Source: Shewanella nanhaiensis
GTDB lineage: Bacteria > Pseudomonadota > Gammaproteobacteria > Enterobacterales > Shewanellaceae
NCBI RefSeq assembly: GCF_019457885.1
Contig: NZ_JAHZST010000014.1
Coordinates: 1 to 60,718, forward strand
DNA length: 60,718 nt
Reading direction: 5' to 3'
The translations under genes were made by a program, and so were the position numbers. Shown here piece by piece: positions 35,775 to 44,259 of this stretch (position 1 is the first letter of the stretch; every line of letters begins with the position of its first letter). Under the pieces are notes generated by a model. That model did not search any database and was not told the origin of the DNA. It saw only the letters and a program-made list of their open reading frames with translations.

Positions 35775-36980
35775 ATGGACAACACGAGTCGTAAACTGGA
35801 CTGCTTTAATCTTGCATCTGAATTAACAGAGCTTAGGAACAGCCCTGCTTATCAACAAATGAGAGTCGAGATCAATCGACGTAATAACCCACTGAGCGGT
35901 GGAACTGATTGGGAGAGGGTGTATCAACTCGCCCTGCAAATTTCATCGGGATTGGGTGCCGACCTATTAACCTCTGCATACTTCGTTACGGCTGCATCAA
36001 AAACGCGAGGGGTGTCAGGTCTTGCTTCGGGCTTAGATTTGATGCTATCGGTCGTATCATTCTCCTCAGAGTTAAGCCAACTTCCCAATGAAAAAGTATC
36101 TGAGATCATCAACTGGGCAGTGACCAAGGTCACCCCAGAAATAAAGAAGATGGCGGTCACATCATCGAATGTACGTGACTGGTATCGCTGTGAACATGCA
36201 TGTCAGAAATTATTTGAATTGATCACTCAAAAGCAGCCTCAACATGTTCCAAATTTAGATGTGTTGGGCTACCTCATTTTCGAAAAGATCGATCTGCTTG
36301 AAACCAATAAGGTGAGCGTGTTACCCAGCACTGCTTCAAATACAGCACCGGTTAAGGTAAAAACCAAACGTTGGCCCTTATGGGGACTGAGTAGCTTAAT
36401 TGTTATTTGTAGTCTGTTAAGTGGTTACCTGTCAGTACTCTACCATCAAGAGGTGGGGGAAAAATTACCATTATGGCTGTACCAAGTGCCTGAAAAACAA
36501 GTAGTACCTGAGTCATCGATTGCGCAGCGTATTGATAGGGCATTTAGCTTGCCACAGGGCGAGCCTCTAGTCTCTATCTATCCTGAACAGGTGAGCTTAC
36601 TGGTTGAGTTAGATAAAAATTATCAGAGGTTTGCTAACGCAAGAACCATCATGGCTAATCTAAGTCAGCTTTCACAGGCTTTGCCAGAAAGTCGTGACAA
36701 AGTGAAGCAGGAAACCCTCTCTATTGCCCAATACGCCAGTAGTTTATCACCCATTCTAGGAAGAACTTATTACATTGGCGATCTGTTAGAGGACAAGAAG
36801 TACGGTAGGGCTGAAGTTGAACTAAATCAGCTAAATAGCCAGTTAAAGGCCTTATTGATAAAAAGGACCTTGCTTGCCCAGCAGCTTCATAATCAACAGT
36901 CTGATGAGTCTGGTACACCGCCACTAGAGCTAAGTTCTCAACCTAGCAGTGACGTTATATCTCAAGATGGGGAGAGGTAA
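35775..36980 (+). CDS. vasL: VasL-type TssA-like membrane protein
   Basis: VasL proteins combine an ImpA-related N-terminal domain with a membrane anchor; in Vibrio and related species they are reported to act near TssA during sheath assembly. Residues 1-180 carry the ImpA-like domain with NNPLSGGTDWERVYQLALQI. A single membrane helix lies at about 199-222 (WGLSSLIVICSLLSGYLSVL). The rest is helical and probably periplasmic. It follows tssM after a terminator, so it may have its own promoter or depend on readthrough. Confidence 0.87.
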   Translation: MDNTSRKLDCFNLASELTELRNSPAYQQMRVEINRRNNPLSGGTDWERVYQLALQISSGLGADLLTSAYFVTAASKTRGVSGLASGLDLMLSVVSFSSELSQLPNEKVSEIINWAVTKVTPEIKKMAVTSSNVRDWYRCEHACQKLFELITQKQPQHVPNLDVLGYLIFEKIDLLETNKVSVLPSTASNTAPVKVKTKRWPLWGLSSLIVICSLLSGYLSVLYHQEVGEKLPLWLYQVPEKQVVPESSIAQRIDRAFSLPQGEPLVSIYPEQVSLLVELDKNYQRFANARTIMANLSQLSQALPESRDKVKQETLSIAQYASSLSPILGRTYYIGDLLEDKKYGRAEVELNQLNSQLKALLIKRTLLAQQLHNQQSDESGTPPLELSSQPSSDVISQDGER

Positions 36981-37011
36981 TTTCTTTAAATATTTCTACT
37001 AAAAGTCCAGT

Positions 37012-37067
37012 TGGGCCATTTATTGCTCGCTGGGCCATATCTTGCTCAACACTGGGCCATTTATTGC
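37012..37067 (+). repeat. Three 15-bp repeats upstream of hcp, candidate VasH binding sites
   Basis: TGGGCCATTTATTGC (37012-37026), TGGGCCATATCTTGC (37031-37045) and TGGGCCATTTATTGC (37053-37067) are spaced by 19 and 22 bp, about two helical turns each. With flanking bases they form a dyad TGGGC-N8-GCYCA, clearest in the third copy. They lie 54-109 bp upstream of the sigma-54 GG element, the normal place for enhancer-binding protein sites. Confidence 0.75.
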
Positions 37068-37118
37068 CCAGCCTACACCTAGATATAGCAATGGCCATTA
37101 ATATCAACAACTTAAAAG

Positions 37119-37135
37119 TTGGCACGATACTCGCT
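37119..37135 (+). promoter_or_regulatory. Sigma-54 (-24/-12) promoter of hcp
   Basis: TTGGCACGATACTCGCT matches the sigma-54 consensus TTGGCACG-N4-TTGCT with one change. GG (37121-37122) and GC (37133-37134) have the required 10-bp gap. Transcription should start near 37146, leaving a leader of about 54 bases before the hcp ATG. Confidence 0.85.
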
Positions 37136-37199
37136 AAATAGATATTAGGTTTATCACTAAACCAATTCTAATCCACTACTTATTTAAAAGGAATTATCC

Positions 37200-37718
37200 A
37201 TGCCAACACCATGTTATATCTCAATCAAAGGACAGACTCAGGGCGATATCACTGCAGGTGCGTTTACTGCTGACTCTGTCGGTGACATTTTTGTCGAAGG
37301 CCATGAAGATGAGATGCTGGTTCAAGAGTTTGATCATATCGTGACTGTGCCGACAGACCCTCAATCTGGACAACCATCTGGCCAGCGTGTGCACAAACCA
37401 TTTAAGTTCACCGTTGCGCTAAACAAAGCAGTGCCATTGATGTACAACTCTTTAGCTTCTGGCGAGAAGATCACTGAAGTTGAACTTAAGTGGTATCGCA
37501 CTTCAGTTGAAGGTAAGCAGGAGCATTACTTCAGTACTAAGTTAGAGGGCGCGACGATCATCGATATTCAATGTCAGATGCCACACTGTCAAGATCCTAA
37601 TAAATCTGATTTTACTCAGCTGGTTACTGTGTCTATGGCTTACCGTAAAATCGACTGGGATCATACCGTTGCTGGTACTTCTGGTTCTGATGACTGGCGT
37701 AAGCCGATCGAAGCATAA
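37200..37718 (+). CDS. hcp: Hcp, T6SS inner tube protein (TssD)
   Basis: Hexameric rings of Hcp stack to form the tube expelled by sheath contraction. The 172 residues begin MPTPCYISIKGQTQGDITAG and contain EGHEDEMLVQEFDHIV and HKPFKFTVALNKAVPLMYN, all Hcp hallmarks. No C-terminal effector extension is present. A GGAAT site precedes the ATG. Its own sigma-54 promoter with nearby repeats suggests control by VasH. Confidence 0.98.
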   Translation: MPTPCYISIKGQTQGDITAGAFTADSVGDIFVEGHEDEMLVQEFDHIVTVPTDPQSGQPSGQRVHKPFKFTVALNKAVPLMYNSLASGEKITEVELKWYRTSVEGKQEHYFSTKLEGATIIDIQCQMPHCQDPNKSDFTQLVTVSMAYRKIDWDHTVAGTSGSDDWRKPIEA

Positions 37719-37782
37719 AATCGGTCGTAAAACTGATAAGCACTGGTTTACGTTAAGTAAGCGGTGCTTAAGGTGAATAAGC

Positions 37783-37800
37783 GGGGCACTTAGGTGCTCC
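37783..37800 (+). terminator. Possible terminator after hcp
   Basis: GGGGCAC (37783-37789) and GTGCTCC (37794-37800) form a 7-bp stem with one G-T pair and a TTAG loop, followed by TGTTTAC. A second weaker hairpin, AAGCAC/GTGCTT, spans 37738-37769. The short T tract makes full termination doubtful; partial readthrough to vgrG is likely. Confidence 0.45.
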
Positions 37801-37820
37801 TGTTTACATAGAAGGCTTAA

Positions 37821-37837
37821 TTGGCACGGTTATGCTT
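37821..37837 (+). promoter_or_regulatory. Sigma-54-like element before vgrG with short spacing
   Basis: TTGGCACGGTTATGCTT resembles a sigma-54 promoter, but GG (37823-37824) and GC (37834-37835) are separated by 9 bp instead of 10. It may be a decayed or weak promoter for vgrG. Confidence 0.4.
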
Positions 37838-37989
37838 CATATTTTTTCATGACAGTTTAATCAGTAAAGATCATAGGTTAGCGCATTCTTTTAAATGAAT
37901 GTTGAATGCATGAGTTTTGAATGTTTTAGCCTTTGATTTTTAATCTCATTGGAATGATGAGGTTGCCCCATTTAAATAAGGATATTGGT

Positions 37990-40038
37990 ATGGCGCTTTT
38001 AGGCTCCGGATTGCGGTTTCATTTTAAAGCGCAAAGCTTAGCTGATGATAGCTTTGACGTGCTTGATTTCAATTTTATTGAAAGCTTATCGAGTCCTTTT
38101 GAAGTCAAGCTCACTCTGCTGAGTCGGCTCGATAATCTGACCCCAGAGGCGATTGTTGATCAAACAGGTTTAATGAGCTGGTCGCAAGGGGAGAGTGTTG
38201 AGCGCCATGTTCATGGCATCGTCAGTCAGTTCAGTAAAGGTGACAGTGGTCATCATCATACTCAATACAGTGTCACTATAGTTCCTGCTTTATCACGCCT
38301 GAAATTAAGAAAAAATAGTCGAATATTCCAGCAGCAAAATGTGCTTGTCATCATCTCAACCCTGCTAAATGAGATGGGAATAAGTGATTACGCCTTTAGC
38401 TGTGATGCAAGGTTTGAATCTGAAATACGTGAGTACTGTGTGCAATACAGTGAAACGGATTTCGAGTTTATTAGTCGTTTAGCTGCGGAAGTGGGGCTGT
38501 TTTACTATTTTGAGCATACTCAAGATATTCACACACTTATCTTCTGTGACAGCACAAGTAAATTGAGTGGCTTAAAAAGCCCATTTCCCTATAACGCGCT
38601 CAGTGGTGGGGTTGCCGAAAACACCTTTGTTAATCAATTTAGTTACCAACACCAAATTAAGCCCGCCAATATCAGCTTAAAAGATTACAGCTTTAAGAAG
38701 CCTCAATATAGTTTTCTGCAAAGCAGTAAGGGCCAAGAGCTCAAGTTTCAAAAGCCTGACTATGAGCATTTTGATTACCCTGGTCGTTATAAAGATGATG
38801 CTGCTGGGGTTCCTATTACACAAGTTCGTCAAGAATATCTGCGCCGTGATGCTCAAGTTGCCACTGGGCAGAGTAATATTTTGCAGGCTATCCCAGGTTT
38901 TAAGTTCGATCTCATTGAACATAATGACCGAGCGCTTAATCGTGACTGGATATTAACGTCGATTGAACACACTGGTGAGCAGGGTGCGGCAGCTGAAGAG
39001 GCAAACACACAAAAGCCCACACGTTACAGTAATCAATTTCATGCAGTCCCAGGTAACAACCCTTGGCAGGCCGAGCCAAACAGTAAGCCTTTGGTTACAG
39101 GTCCACAAATTGCCATTGTGGTTGGCCCCAAAAATGAAGAGATATTTTGTGATGAGTTTGGCCGAGTAAAAGTCCAGTTCCCATGGGACAGATATGGGGA
39201 GAGTAACGAACACTCCAGTTGTTGGGTACGAGTGAGTCAAGGCTGGGCAGGCGGGCAATATGGCATGATGGCAGTGCCACGTATTGGTCATGAAGTGATT
39301 GTTAGCTTCTTAGAGGGCGATCCCGACCAGCCGATTATTACTGGTAGGGCTTACCACACTACCAATGTGACACCCTATATCTTGCCCAATCATAAAACCC
39401 GAACCGTAATTAAAACCCAGAGCCATAAAGCCGAGGGGTTTAATGAGCTGCGCTTTGAAGATGAAGCCAGTCGTGAGCAGATCTATGTTCATGGACAGAA
39501 AGATATGGATATGGTGATTAACAATATTCATAGAGAGGAGATTGGTTACGATCAGCATCTGACAGTTGATCATGACAAGTTTGAGCTGGTTAAACAGCAC
39601 CGTCACACAACAATAGGGCAAGATGAGATAGCTCAAGTTGGGCGCGATCACCAAGTCCTTGTTGGGCGTAACCTTATTCACCGAGTGGTGGGTATGGTTA
39701 AGCGTTATATCGGTGGGGGTATCATTACTCAAATTGATGGCGCCAGCCAAACGAGTATTGCTGCTTCTGAAGAGAAAATTATTGGTGCCAATCAACAGAT
39801 CAAAGTCGATAATGAGAGCTACCTAAAAGCCAGCAAAATAGTTCTTGAGGCTGGTGATGAACTCACCATTAAAGGTCCTGGTGGTTTTATTAAGATTGAT
39901 AGCGGTGGTGTAACCATCTCTGGTAGTAAAGTGAAGATCAATGAGGGTGGCTCCCCTGGAACAGGGACAGCGCCTAAAGCGGTGAAACCAGAAGAGCCCG
40001 CTAAACCTTCAATCCCAGAAACTGCTGATAGGCGTTAA
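37990..40038 (+). CDS. vgrG: VgrG, T6SS spike protein (TssI)
   Basis: Trimeric spike at the tip of the Hcp tube that carries effectors. Regions visible are the gp27-like domain (about 1-360, with YCVQYSETDFEFISRLAAEVG in part), the gp5 OB fold (about 380-470, VKVQFPWDRYG, SCWVRVSQGWAGGQYGMMAV in part, and VIVSFLEGDPDQPIITGRAY) and a beta-helix tail ending near residue 650, followed by a Pro/Lys tail. No separate effector domain is fused. I prefer the ATG at 37990, with AAGGA upstream, giving 682 residues; earlier in-frame starts at 37954 and 37933 add residues unlike VgrG. Confidence 0.95.
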   Translation: MALLGSGLRFHFKAQSLADDSFDVLDFNFIESLSSPFEVKLTLLSRLDNLTPEAIVDQTGLMSWSQGESVERHVHGIVSQFSKGDSGHHHTQYSVTIVPALSRLKLRKNSRIFQQQNVLVIISTLLNEMGISDYAFSCDARFESEIREYCVQYSETDFEFISRLAAEVGLFYYFEHTQDIHTLIFCDSTSKLSGLKSPFPYNALSGGVAENTFVNQFSYQHQIKPANISLKDYSFKKPQYSFLQSSKGQELKFQKPDYEHFDYPGRYKDDAAGVPITQVRQEYLRRDAQVATGQSNILQAIPGFKFDLIEHNDRALNRDWILTSIEHTGEQGAAAEEANTQKPTRYSNQFHAVPGNNPWQAEPNSKPLVTGPQIAIVVGPKNEEIFCDEFGRVKVQFPWDRYGESNEHSSCWVRVSQGWAGGQYGMMAVPRIGHEVIVSFLEGDPDQPIITGRAYHTTNVTPYILPNHKTRTVIKTQSHKAEGFNELRFEDEASREQIYVHGQKDMDMVINNIHREEIGYDQHLTVDHDKFELVKQHRHTTIGQDEIAQVGRDHQVLVGRNLIHRVVGMVKRYIGGGIITQIDGASQTSIAASEEKIIGANQQIKVDNESYLKASKIVLEAGDELTIKGPGGFIKIDSGGVTISGSKVKINEGGSPGTGTAPKAVKPEEPAKPSIPETADRR

Positions 40039-40047
40039 GGAAGCGTT

Positions 40048-41433
40048 ATGCCAAAAGCAGCTCGATTAGGGGATAGTTGTGCAGGCCATGGGTGTTTTCC
40101 TGCAACACCGATTATCGCAGGCAGTGGTGATGTCAGTGTCAATGGCAAACCCGCAGCACGTAAAGGTGACCCGGTATTGCTCCATGCTTGCCCCTGTCCA
40201 CATATGCCTCACGGCATCCATGGTCGCAGTATCTCTGCGGGTTCCTCCAATGTTTCTATCAATGGCAAACCTGCTGCCCGTGTTGGTGATGCTGTGGGTT
40301 GTGGGGGCTCAGTTGCTGCAGGCAGTGGCGATGTGCTCATAGGTGATACCCCCTATAAATCGCCGACGCACAAATGTGGTGAAAATGCGGTTAAAGATAA
40401 CACGCCGCTGTTAGCGATGGCGCCTATGCCGATTTTAGCGGCCATCAAGTGGGGGAAGCCTGCTAATCAGTTCATCACCGCGGATTCTGTTGTTACAACG
40501 GTGAAGCAGAGAAAAGCGCGCTATCAGGCCCGTAAAAAGTTGGCAAGCTCCACGGCAAATGAAAGTGAGCCTAAAGTCAAAGCGGCCAGTGAAAGGTTAG
40601 ATTTTAATAATGACAGTATTTTGCGTGCTGAAGCGGCGCAGTATGTCTACAGGGTTGATGAGAACCGGCGGGATCCCGCAAAATATCCACTGCCTGAAGC
40701 ACCATTAGGGCTTGAAGTGCTTGATACTAAGGCTATTCCCGGGTTAGAAAATGCAGTGGTAATGAGTAAAAAATCTGGATTTGGTGCTGCTTTATTTAAA
40801 TCAGAGATAAATGATGCCACCATGTTGACTTTCCGTGGCACCAATAATGGTGTTACGGGTAAACAGGATTGGAGAACTAATGGCGCTCAAGGTATTGGTA
40901 AACAGACAAAGCAATATGATCAGGCGATGCATTTAGCCCGGCAAGTTAAACGCTCTCTTGGTAAAGAGGTTGAAATTGTAGGCCATTCCTTAGGTGGAGG
41001 CTTAGCAGCGAGTGCGGTAGGTGTGACAGGAATCAAAGGTTATAGCTTCAACTCGGCTGGATTACACCAGAATACAGTTAGTCGCCAGGGAGGGTTAAAG
41101 ATTGAAAAAATCAAGGGGTTGATACAAAGCCAGTCGGTTGATGGTGAAGTGTTGACTCTGCTACAGAGTAATAGAGGCGTTGTTGCCCCATTGTTAGCGG
41201 GTGTTGGCAGTGCATTAGGTGGCACAGTGGGCACTGCAATTGGTGGAGTCTTAGGCGCCGCGATTCTCAATAGTGGCGCCGCACCTGAAGCTCCGGGTAA
41301 TATGCGAGAACTTAAAAGTATCGAAGGCGGTAACCCTGTTACCCGTCACGGCATGGATCAGGTGATTGCGGGAATTGAAGCGCAGAAAAAGCAGGATATC
41401 AGTACATTGACGCAATACCACTGGGGACAATAA
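40048..41433 (+). CDS. PAAR-domain lipase effector
   Basis: Probable T6SS cargo effector. Residues 1-105 form a PAAR spike tip with repeats of the type IAGSGDVSVNGKPAARKGD and SAGSSNVSINGKPAARVGD. A linker leads to an alpha/beta hydrolase of lipase class 3 type (about 215-345): LTFRGTNNGVTGKQDWRTNG precedes the nucleophile elbow GHSLGG with Ser314. A glycine-rich hydrophobic stretch (about 377-400, GSALGGTVGTAIGGVLGAAI) follows. It lies 9 bp after vgrG and overlaps the next gene by one base. Likely targets are membrane phospholipids in rival cells; substrate is inferred. Confidence 0.9.
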   Translation: MPKAARLGDSCAGHGCFPATPIIAGSGDVSVNGKPAARKGDPVLLHACPCPHMPHGIHGRSISAGSSNVSINGKPAARVGDAVGCGGSVAAGSGDVLIGDTPYKSPTHKCGENAVKDNTPLLAMAPMPILAAIKWGKPANQFITADSVVTTVKQRKARYQARKKLASSTANESEPKVKAASERLDFNNDSILRAEAAQYVYRVDENRRDPAKYPLPEAPLGLEVLDTKAIPGLENAVVMSKKSGFGAALFKSEINDATMLTFRGTNNGVTGKQDWRTNGAQGIGKQTKQYDQAMHLARQVKRSLGKEVEIVGHSLGGGLAASAVGVTGIKGYSFNSAGLHQNTVSRQGGLKIEKIKGLIQSQSVDGEVLTLLQSNRGVVAPLLAGVGSALGGTVGTAIGGVLGAAILNSGAAPEAPGNMRELKSIEGGNPVTRHGMDQVIAGIEAQKKQDISTLTQYHWGQ

Positions 41434-42239
41434 TGAGATTTAAACGAACATTTACCCTTGGATTATCGCTACTATTGGGCCTTTTTTCGGCTTGCCATTT
41501 TTCAGCCATTGCGAGGGAAGACACAAATATGAAAGCAGAACTGTTTTTTGAACCAAAGATGGTCCAACTGTTAAAGAGCATTCAAACAGATGATATCAAC
41601 ACTGCAAAACAGCTTATTGCTGAGGGAGAAGACCTTAATGTGCTGGGGGATGAGGGGATCACACCGCTACTCTGGCTGATCACTCAAACTAATGATTTAA
41701 AAGCGACACAACGCGCGTTGGATTTAGGCGCGGATCCAAATTTTTCCGATGGGAATGGTGACAATGCGGTCAACTTTGTTACCCGTGATTATGCCTCTGA
41801 GTGGCTAAAAATGTTACTCGAAGCGGGAGGTAACCCAAACTCTATCGATAGTGATGGTCAGCCTGCAATGTTTGATGCCATTGGTGGTGAGAACTGGGAC
41901 AACATCAACACCTTATTGGAGTATGGCGCTGATGTGAACTTGAAGGACAGAAGTGGTAGCAATAGTGCTCTGTATCCTACTTATATCATGAAGTATGAGT
42001 TTGCCTATTTCTTTCTTCTTAAAGGCGCAGATCCCTATATTTATGACGATACAGGTTCAGATCTAGCGTGGAGCGTATATGAACCTATTGAAGATGAGAT
42101 TATTGCGCCAGATAGTTTCAACTACCCCTGGGTTATGAAAATTAAGCAGCACCTTATTGAGCAAGGCGTTAAATTTCCGCCACCAACGCCACAAGAGGTG
42201 CGCGCTATGTGGGAGAAAAATGGCAGGCCAGCCCATTAA
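41433..42239 (+). CDS. Exported ankyrin-repeat protein, probable immunity to the PAAR-lipase
   Basis: The 268 residues begin with a signal peptide; LFSAC at about 17-21 could be a lipobox, otherwise cleavage follows SAIA. At least four ankyrin-type repeats follow, for example LKATQRALDLGADPNFSDGN, MLLEAGGNPNSIDSDGQPAM and NTLLEYGADVNLKDRSG. Periplasmic or membrane-anchored ankyrin proteins are known as partners of lipase effectors in other T6SS clusters. The one-base overlap with the effector gene and the export signal support protection of the cell from a lipase acting on its inner membrane. This pairing is inference. Confidence 0.82.
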   Translation: MRFKRTFTLGLSLLLGLFSACHFSAIAREDTNMKAELFFEPKMVQLLKSIQTDDINTAKQLIAEGEDLNVLGDEGITPLLWLITQTNDLKATQRALDLGADPNFSDGNGDNAVNFVTRDYASEWLKMLLEAGGNPNSIDSDGQPAMFDAIGGENWDNINTLLEYGADVNLKDRSGSNSALYPTYIMKYEFAYFFLLKGADPYIYDDTGSDLAWSVYEPIEDEIIAPDSFNYPWVMKIKQHLIEQGVKFPPPTPQEVRAMWEKNGRPAH

Positions 42240-42266
42240 ACAGCTCTCGTAAAGGTTAGGTAGTAT

Positions 42267-42288
42267 CCACCCGTGAGGGTGGCAAGGA
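42267..42288 (+). terminator. Hairpin between the lipase module and the DUF4123 genes
   Basis: CCACCC (42267-42272) and GGGTGG (42277-42282) form a stem with a GTGA tetraloop, followed by CAAGGATTTT. A T run is lacking at the stem, so termination is uncertain. Confidence 0.4.
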
Positions 42289-42316
42289 TTTTAATGGCGG
42301 CTAGGAGGCTGCAGTC

Positions 42317-43336
42317 ATGAGTGATAACCGCAGTCTTGCTGAGCATTCTAAGCAATACGATCTCTTTAAAATCTTAAGTGAAGGTTCAAACAAGCAAGTT
42401 TATCTGCTTGTTGATCCCAATCATTATGATGATTTTTGGACTTTTTGGTCCAGCTTTCAGCCTAAGGCAAGGCAGTTATGGTGTTATCTCTTTCAAGAGT
42501 CTGCCTATGAAGCGCTAATGTCTGCCTCCCCTCTGATAGTGGTTATAGAGGAGGGAGGGGCTGGTGAAACCCTCTATTATTGGTTACTTGAGCAGACAAG
42601 CTTATTCAATAAAGCCTGTATTTTGCTAGAAAGCCAATGTTCGTTGACTGAGCTACGTCACTTTTGGCACCAAAGGATATCCGCGATTTACCCTAATGGT
42701 GAGCAGGAGCTTCTAGCTTGTTATTCCCCTGTTGTGCTTGCAATGCTCTGGCCCAGCTTAGCTTCGAAAGAGCAGCTCGATTTCTTGGGGGCTAACATAC
42801 AGATCTATCTGCCTAGTGAGTTATTGCTTGATGAAGAGCAAACAGTTCAAAGTGATGGAAAGGGGGAGGTTCGCTTTTCACTCTTATCCGTGCCTGCTGG
42901 TACTGCGGCGGCAACTGAAGTGATATTTAGTCGTGATAATCCCTACAGGCTAAGTGATAGTCAGTATGAGCGGCTTAGCCGAGAGCAACGTCGCCATCGT
43001 ATGGTTAACGATATCTTTTTGCGGCTTTCTCAGTACTTTGCCTTTGAACTCAATATTGACCAACTGAGTTGGCTTTTCTTAAACAGCATCGAAGTAGCAA
43101 AAGAGGGTTACCCCGATGAGAGTGAATTTTCATTTGAAACATTCGCTGTGTACCGGTTTGTTTTAGAACATGATTACTTTGAAAAGGAGGCATTTAAAGC
43201 GCTGATGCTTAAGCATGACCTTCGAACAAGTATTCAGATGTTTAACCAACTTAATCCACCCATTTATGATGAGATTTTTCGAGCTAAACAGGCGTTGTGG
43301 CTCGCGGGTGTAGAACAAGGAAGTGATGCGGCATGA
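42317..43336 (+). CDS. DUF4123 T6SS adaptor protein (first)
   Basis: DUF4123 (Tap/TEC) proteins act as chaperones that load effectors onto VgrG and are not secreted themselves. The domain covers about residues 15-145: VYLLVDPNHYDDFWTFW, ASPLIVVIEEGGAGETLYYW, and LTELRHFWHQRISAIYPNGE. The rest is helical and of unknown role. GGAGG precedes the ATG at the usual distance. Its end overlaps the next gene by 4 bp (ATGA). No membrane segments or signal peptide. Confidence 0.85.
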   Translation: MSDNRSLAEHSKQYDLFKILSEGSNKQVYLLVDPNHYDDFWTFWSSFQPKARQLWCYLFQESAYEALMSASPLIVVIEEGGAGETLYYWLLEQTSLFNKACILLESQCSLTELRHFWHQRISAIYPNGEQELLACYSPVVLAMLWPSLASKEQLDFLGANIQIYLPSELLLDEEQTVQSDGKGEVRFSLLSVPAGTAAATEVIFSRDNPYRLSDSQYERLSREQRRHRMVNDIFLRLSQYFAFELNIDQLSWLFLNSIEVAKEGYPDESEFSFETFAVYRFVLEHDYFEKEAFKALMLKHDLRTSIQMFNQLNPPIYDEIFRAKQALWLAGVEQGSDAA

Positions 43337-44259
43337 CTGAAAAAAAGCATTCTAACGTGCAGATAGCAGACATTGATTCTGAGCTGTGGCTAAGCGCTAT
43401 TGCTGAAGGTGGATGCTTTATTCTCGCAGAGTCAGCCATCAATGATGAGGTTCCTTCACTGGCTGAAAATATCAATGGCTTCTCGCTGGAGTACAGTCGC
43501 CTTTATTGGGGAGAAACGGGTCGAATACACGCTTCAATCTCGCCCTATCTTATCTATGTGACAGAAGATAACTGGCCGACGCTTAAAGAGAAGGTATGCC
43601 AGCAAGCAAATTGGGGAGTAGGCATTCAACTTGAGTGGTATATGAATGCCTATACGCCTGCCCAACAGCTAACAGAGCTACTGAGCCACCTTAGAGAGTG
43701 GACCTGGTTAGAGAGTCAAAACGGTGAACCTAGGCTATTACGACTAAGTGATTGGAAGGTACTGTCGACCTTGATGCAGGCCAGCAGTAACGATGAAATA
43801 TCGGCCATTTTTGGCCCCATCGCTCAATTTATCTCACTTGAGGGTGAAGCCTTAAGTGCCATGACTCGTTTAGTGAAGCAAAAATCAGCTATTCCTCAAC
43901 GCACACCTCAGCAGTTAAGTGAGCAGCAATGGCATGCGCTTGAGCACATGGAGCAAGGCGATCAGTTTGCTGCTTATAAAGATCATCTGAAAACTCACCA
44001 TAAAGAGACCTTAAGTTGGCCTGAAGAGCGTCTACACAGCTTTGTTGAACAGCAGACAAAAGTGGCAAATGAGCAAGGTTTTAGTAATCGACAGGATACG
44101 GTGAAGTTTTTAAGTTTATCGCTCATTTTTGGCCAAAAATTTGTTAGTCAAGAGTGGGCAAAAAAAGTGTTAAAGGCGAAACAAGAGGGCACAAAAACTA
44201 AGATGGAAAAGCTCTATCAAGCTGCCTTAAATGAACTGGATAAGGAAGTTTCAGTATGA
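43333..44259 (+). CDS. DUF4123-like T6SS adaptor protein (second)
   Basis: A 308-residue protein with the same layout as the preceding gene but strongly diverged: N-terminal DUF4123-like region with CFILAESAINDEVPSLAENI, ISPYLIYVTEDNWPTLKEKV and LSHLREWTWLESQNGEPRLL, then a helical C-terminus rich in Lys, Gln and Glu. It overlaps its neighbours by 4 bp on both sides, which ties it to the RHS effector gene. It probably serves as that effector's specific chaperone. Confidence 0.78.
   Translation: MTEKKHSNVQIADIDSELWLSAIAEGGCFILAESAINDEVPSLAENINGFSLEYSRLYWGETGRIHASISPYLIYVTEDNWPTLKEKVCQQANWGVGIQLEWYMNAYTPAQQLTELLSHLREWTWLESQNGEPRLLRLSDWKVLSTLMQASSNDEISAIFGPIAQFISLEGEALSAMTRLVKQKSAIPQRTPQQLSEQQWHALEHMEQGDQFAAYKDHLKTHHKETLSWPEERLHSFVEQQTKVANEQGFSNRQDTVKFLSLSLIFGQKFVSQEWAKKVLKAKQEGTKTKMEKLYQAALNELDKEVSV

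Noticed and set aside
37933..37989. Longer VgrG from TTG 37933 or ATG 37954
   Set aside because: AAGGA lies ahead of the ATG at 37990, and the extra residues have no VgrG similarity.
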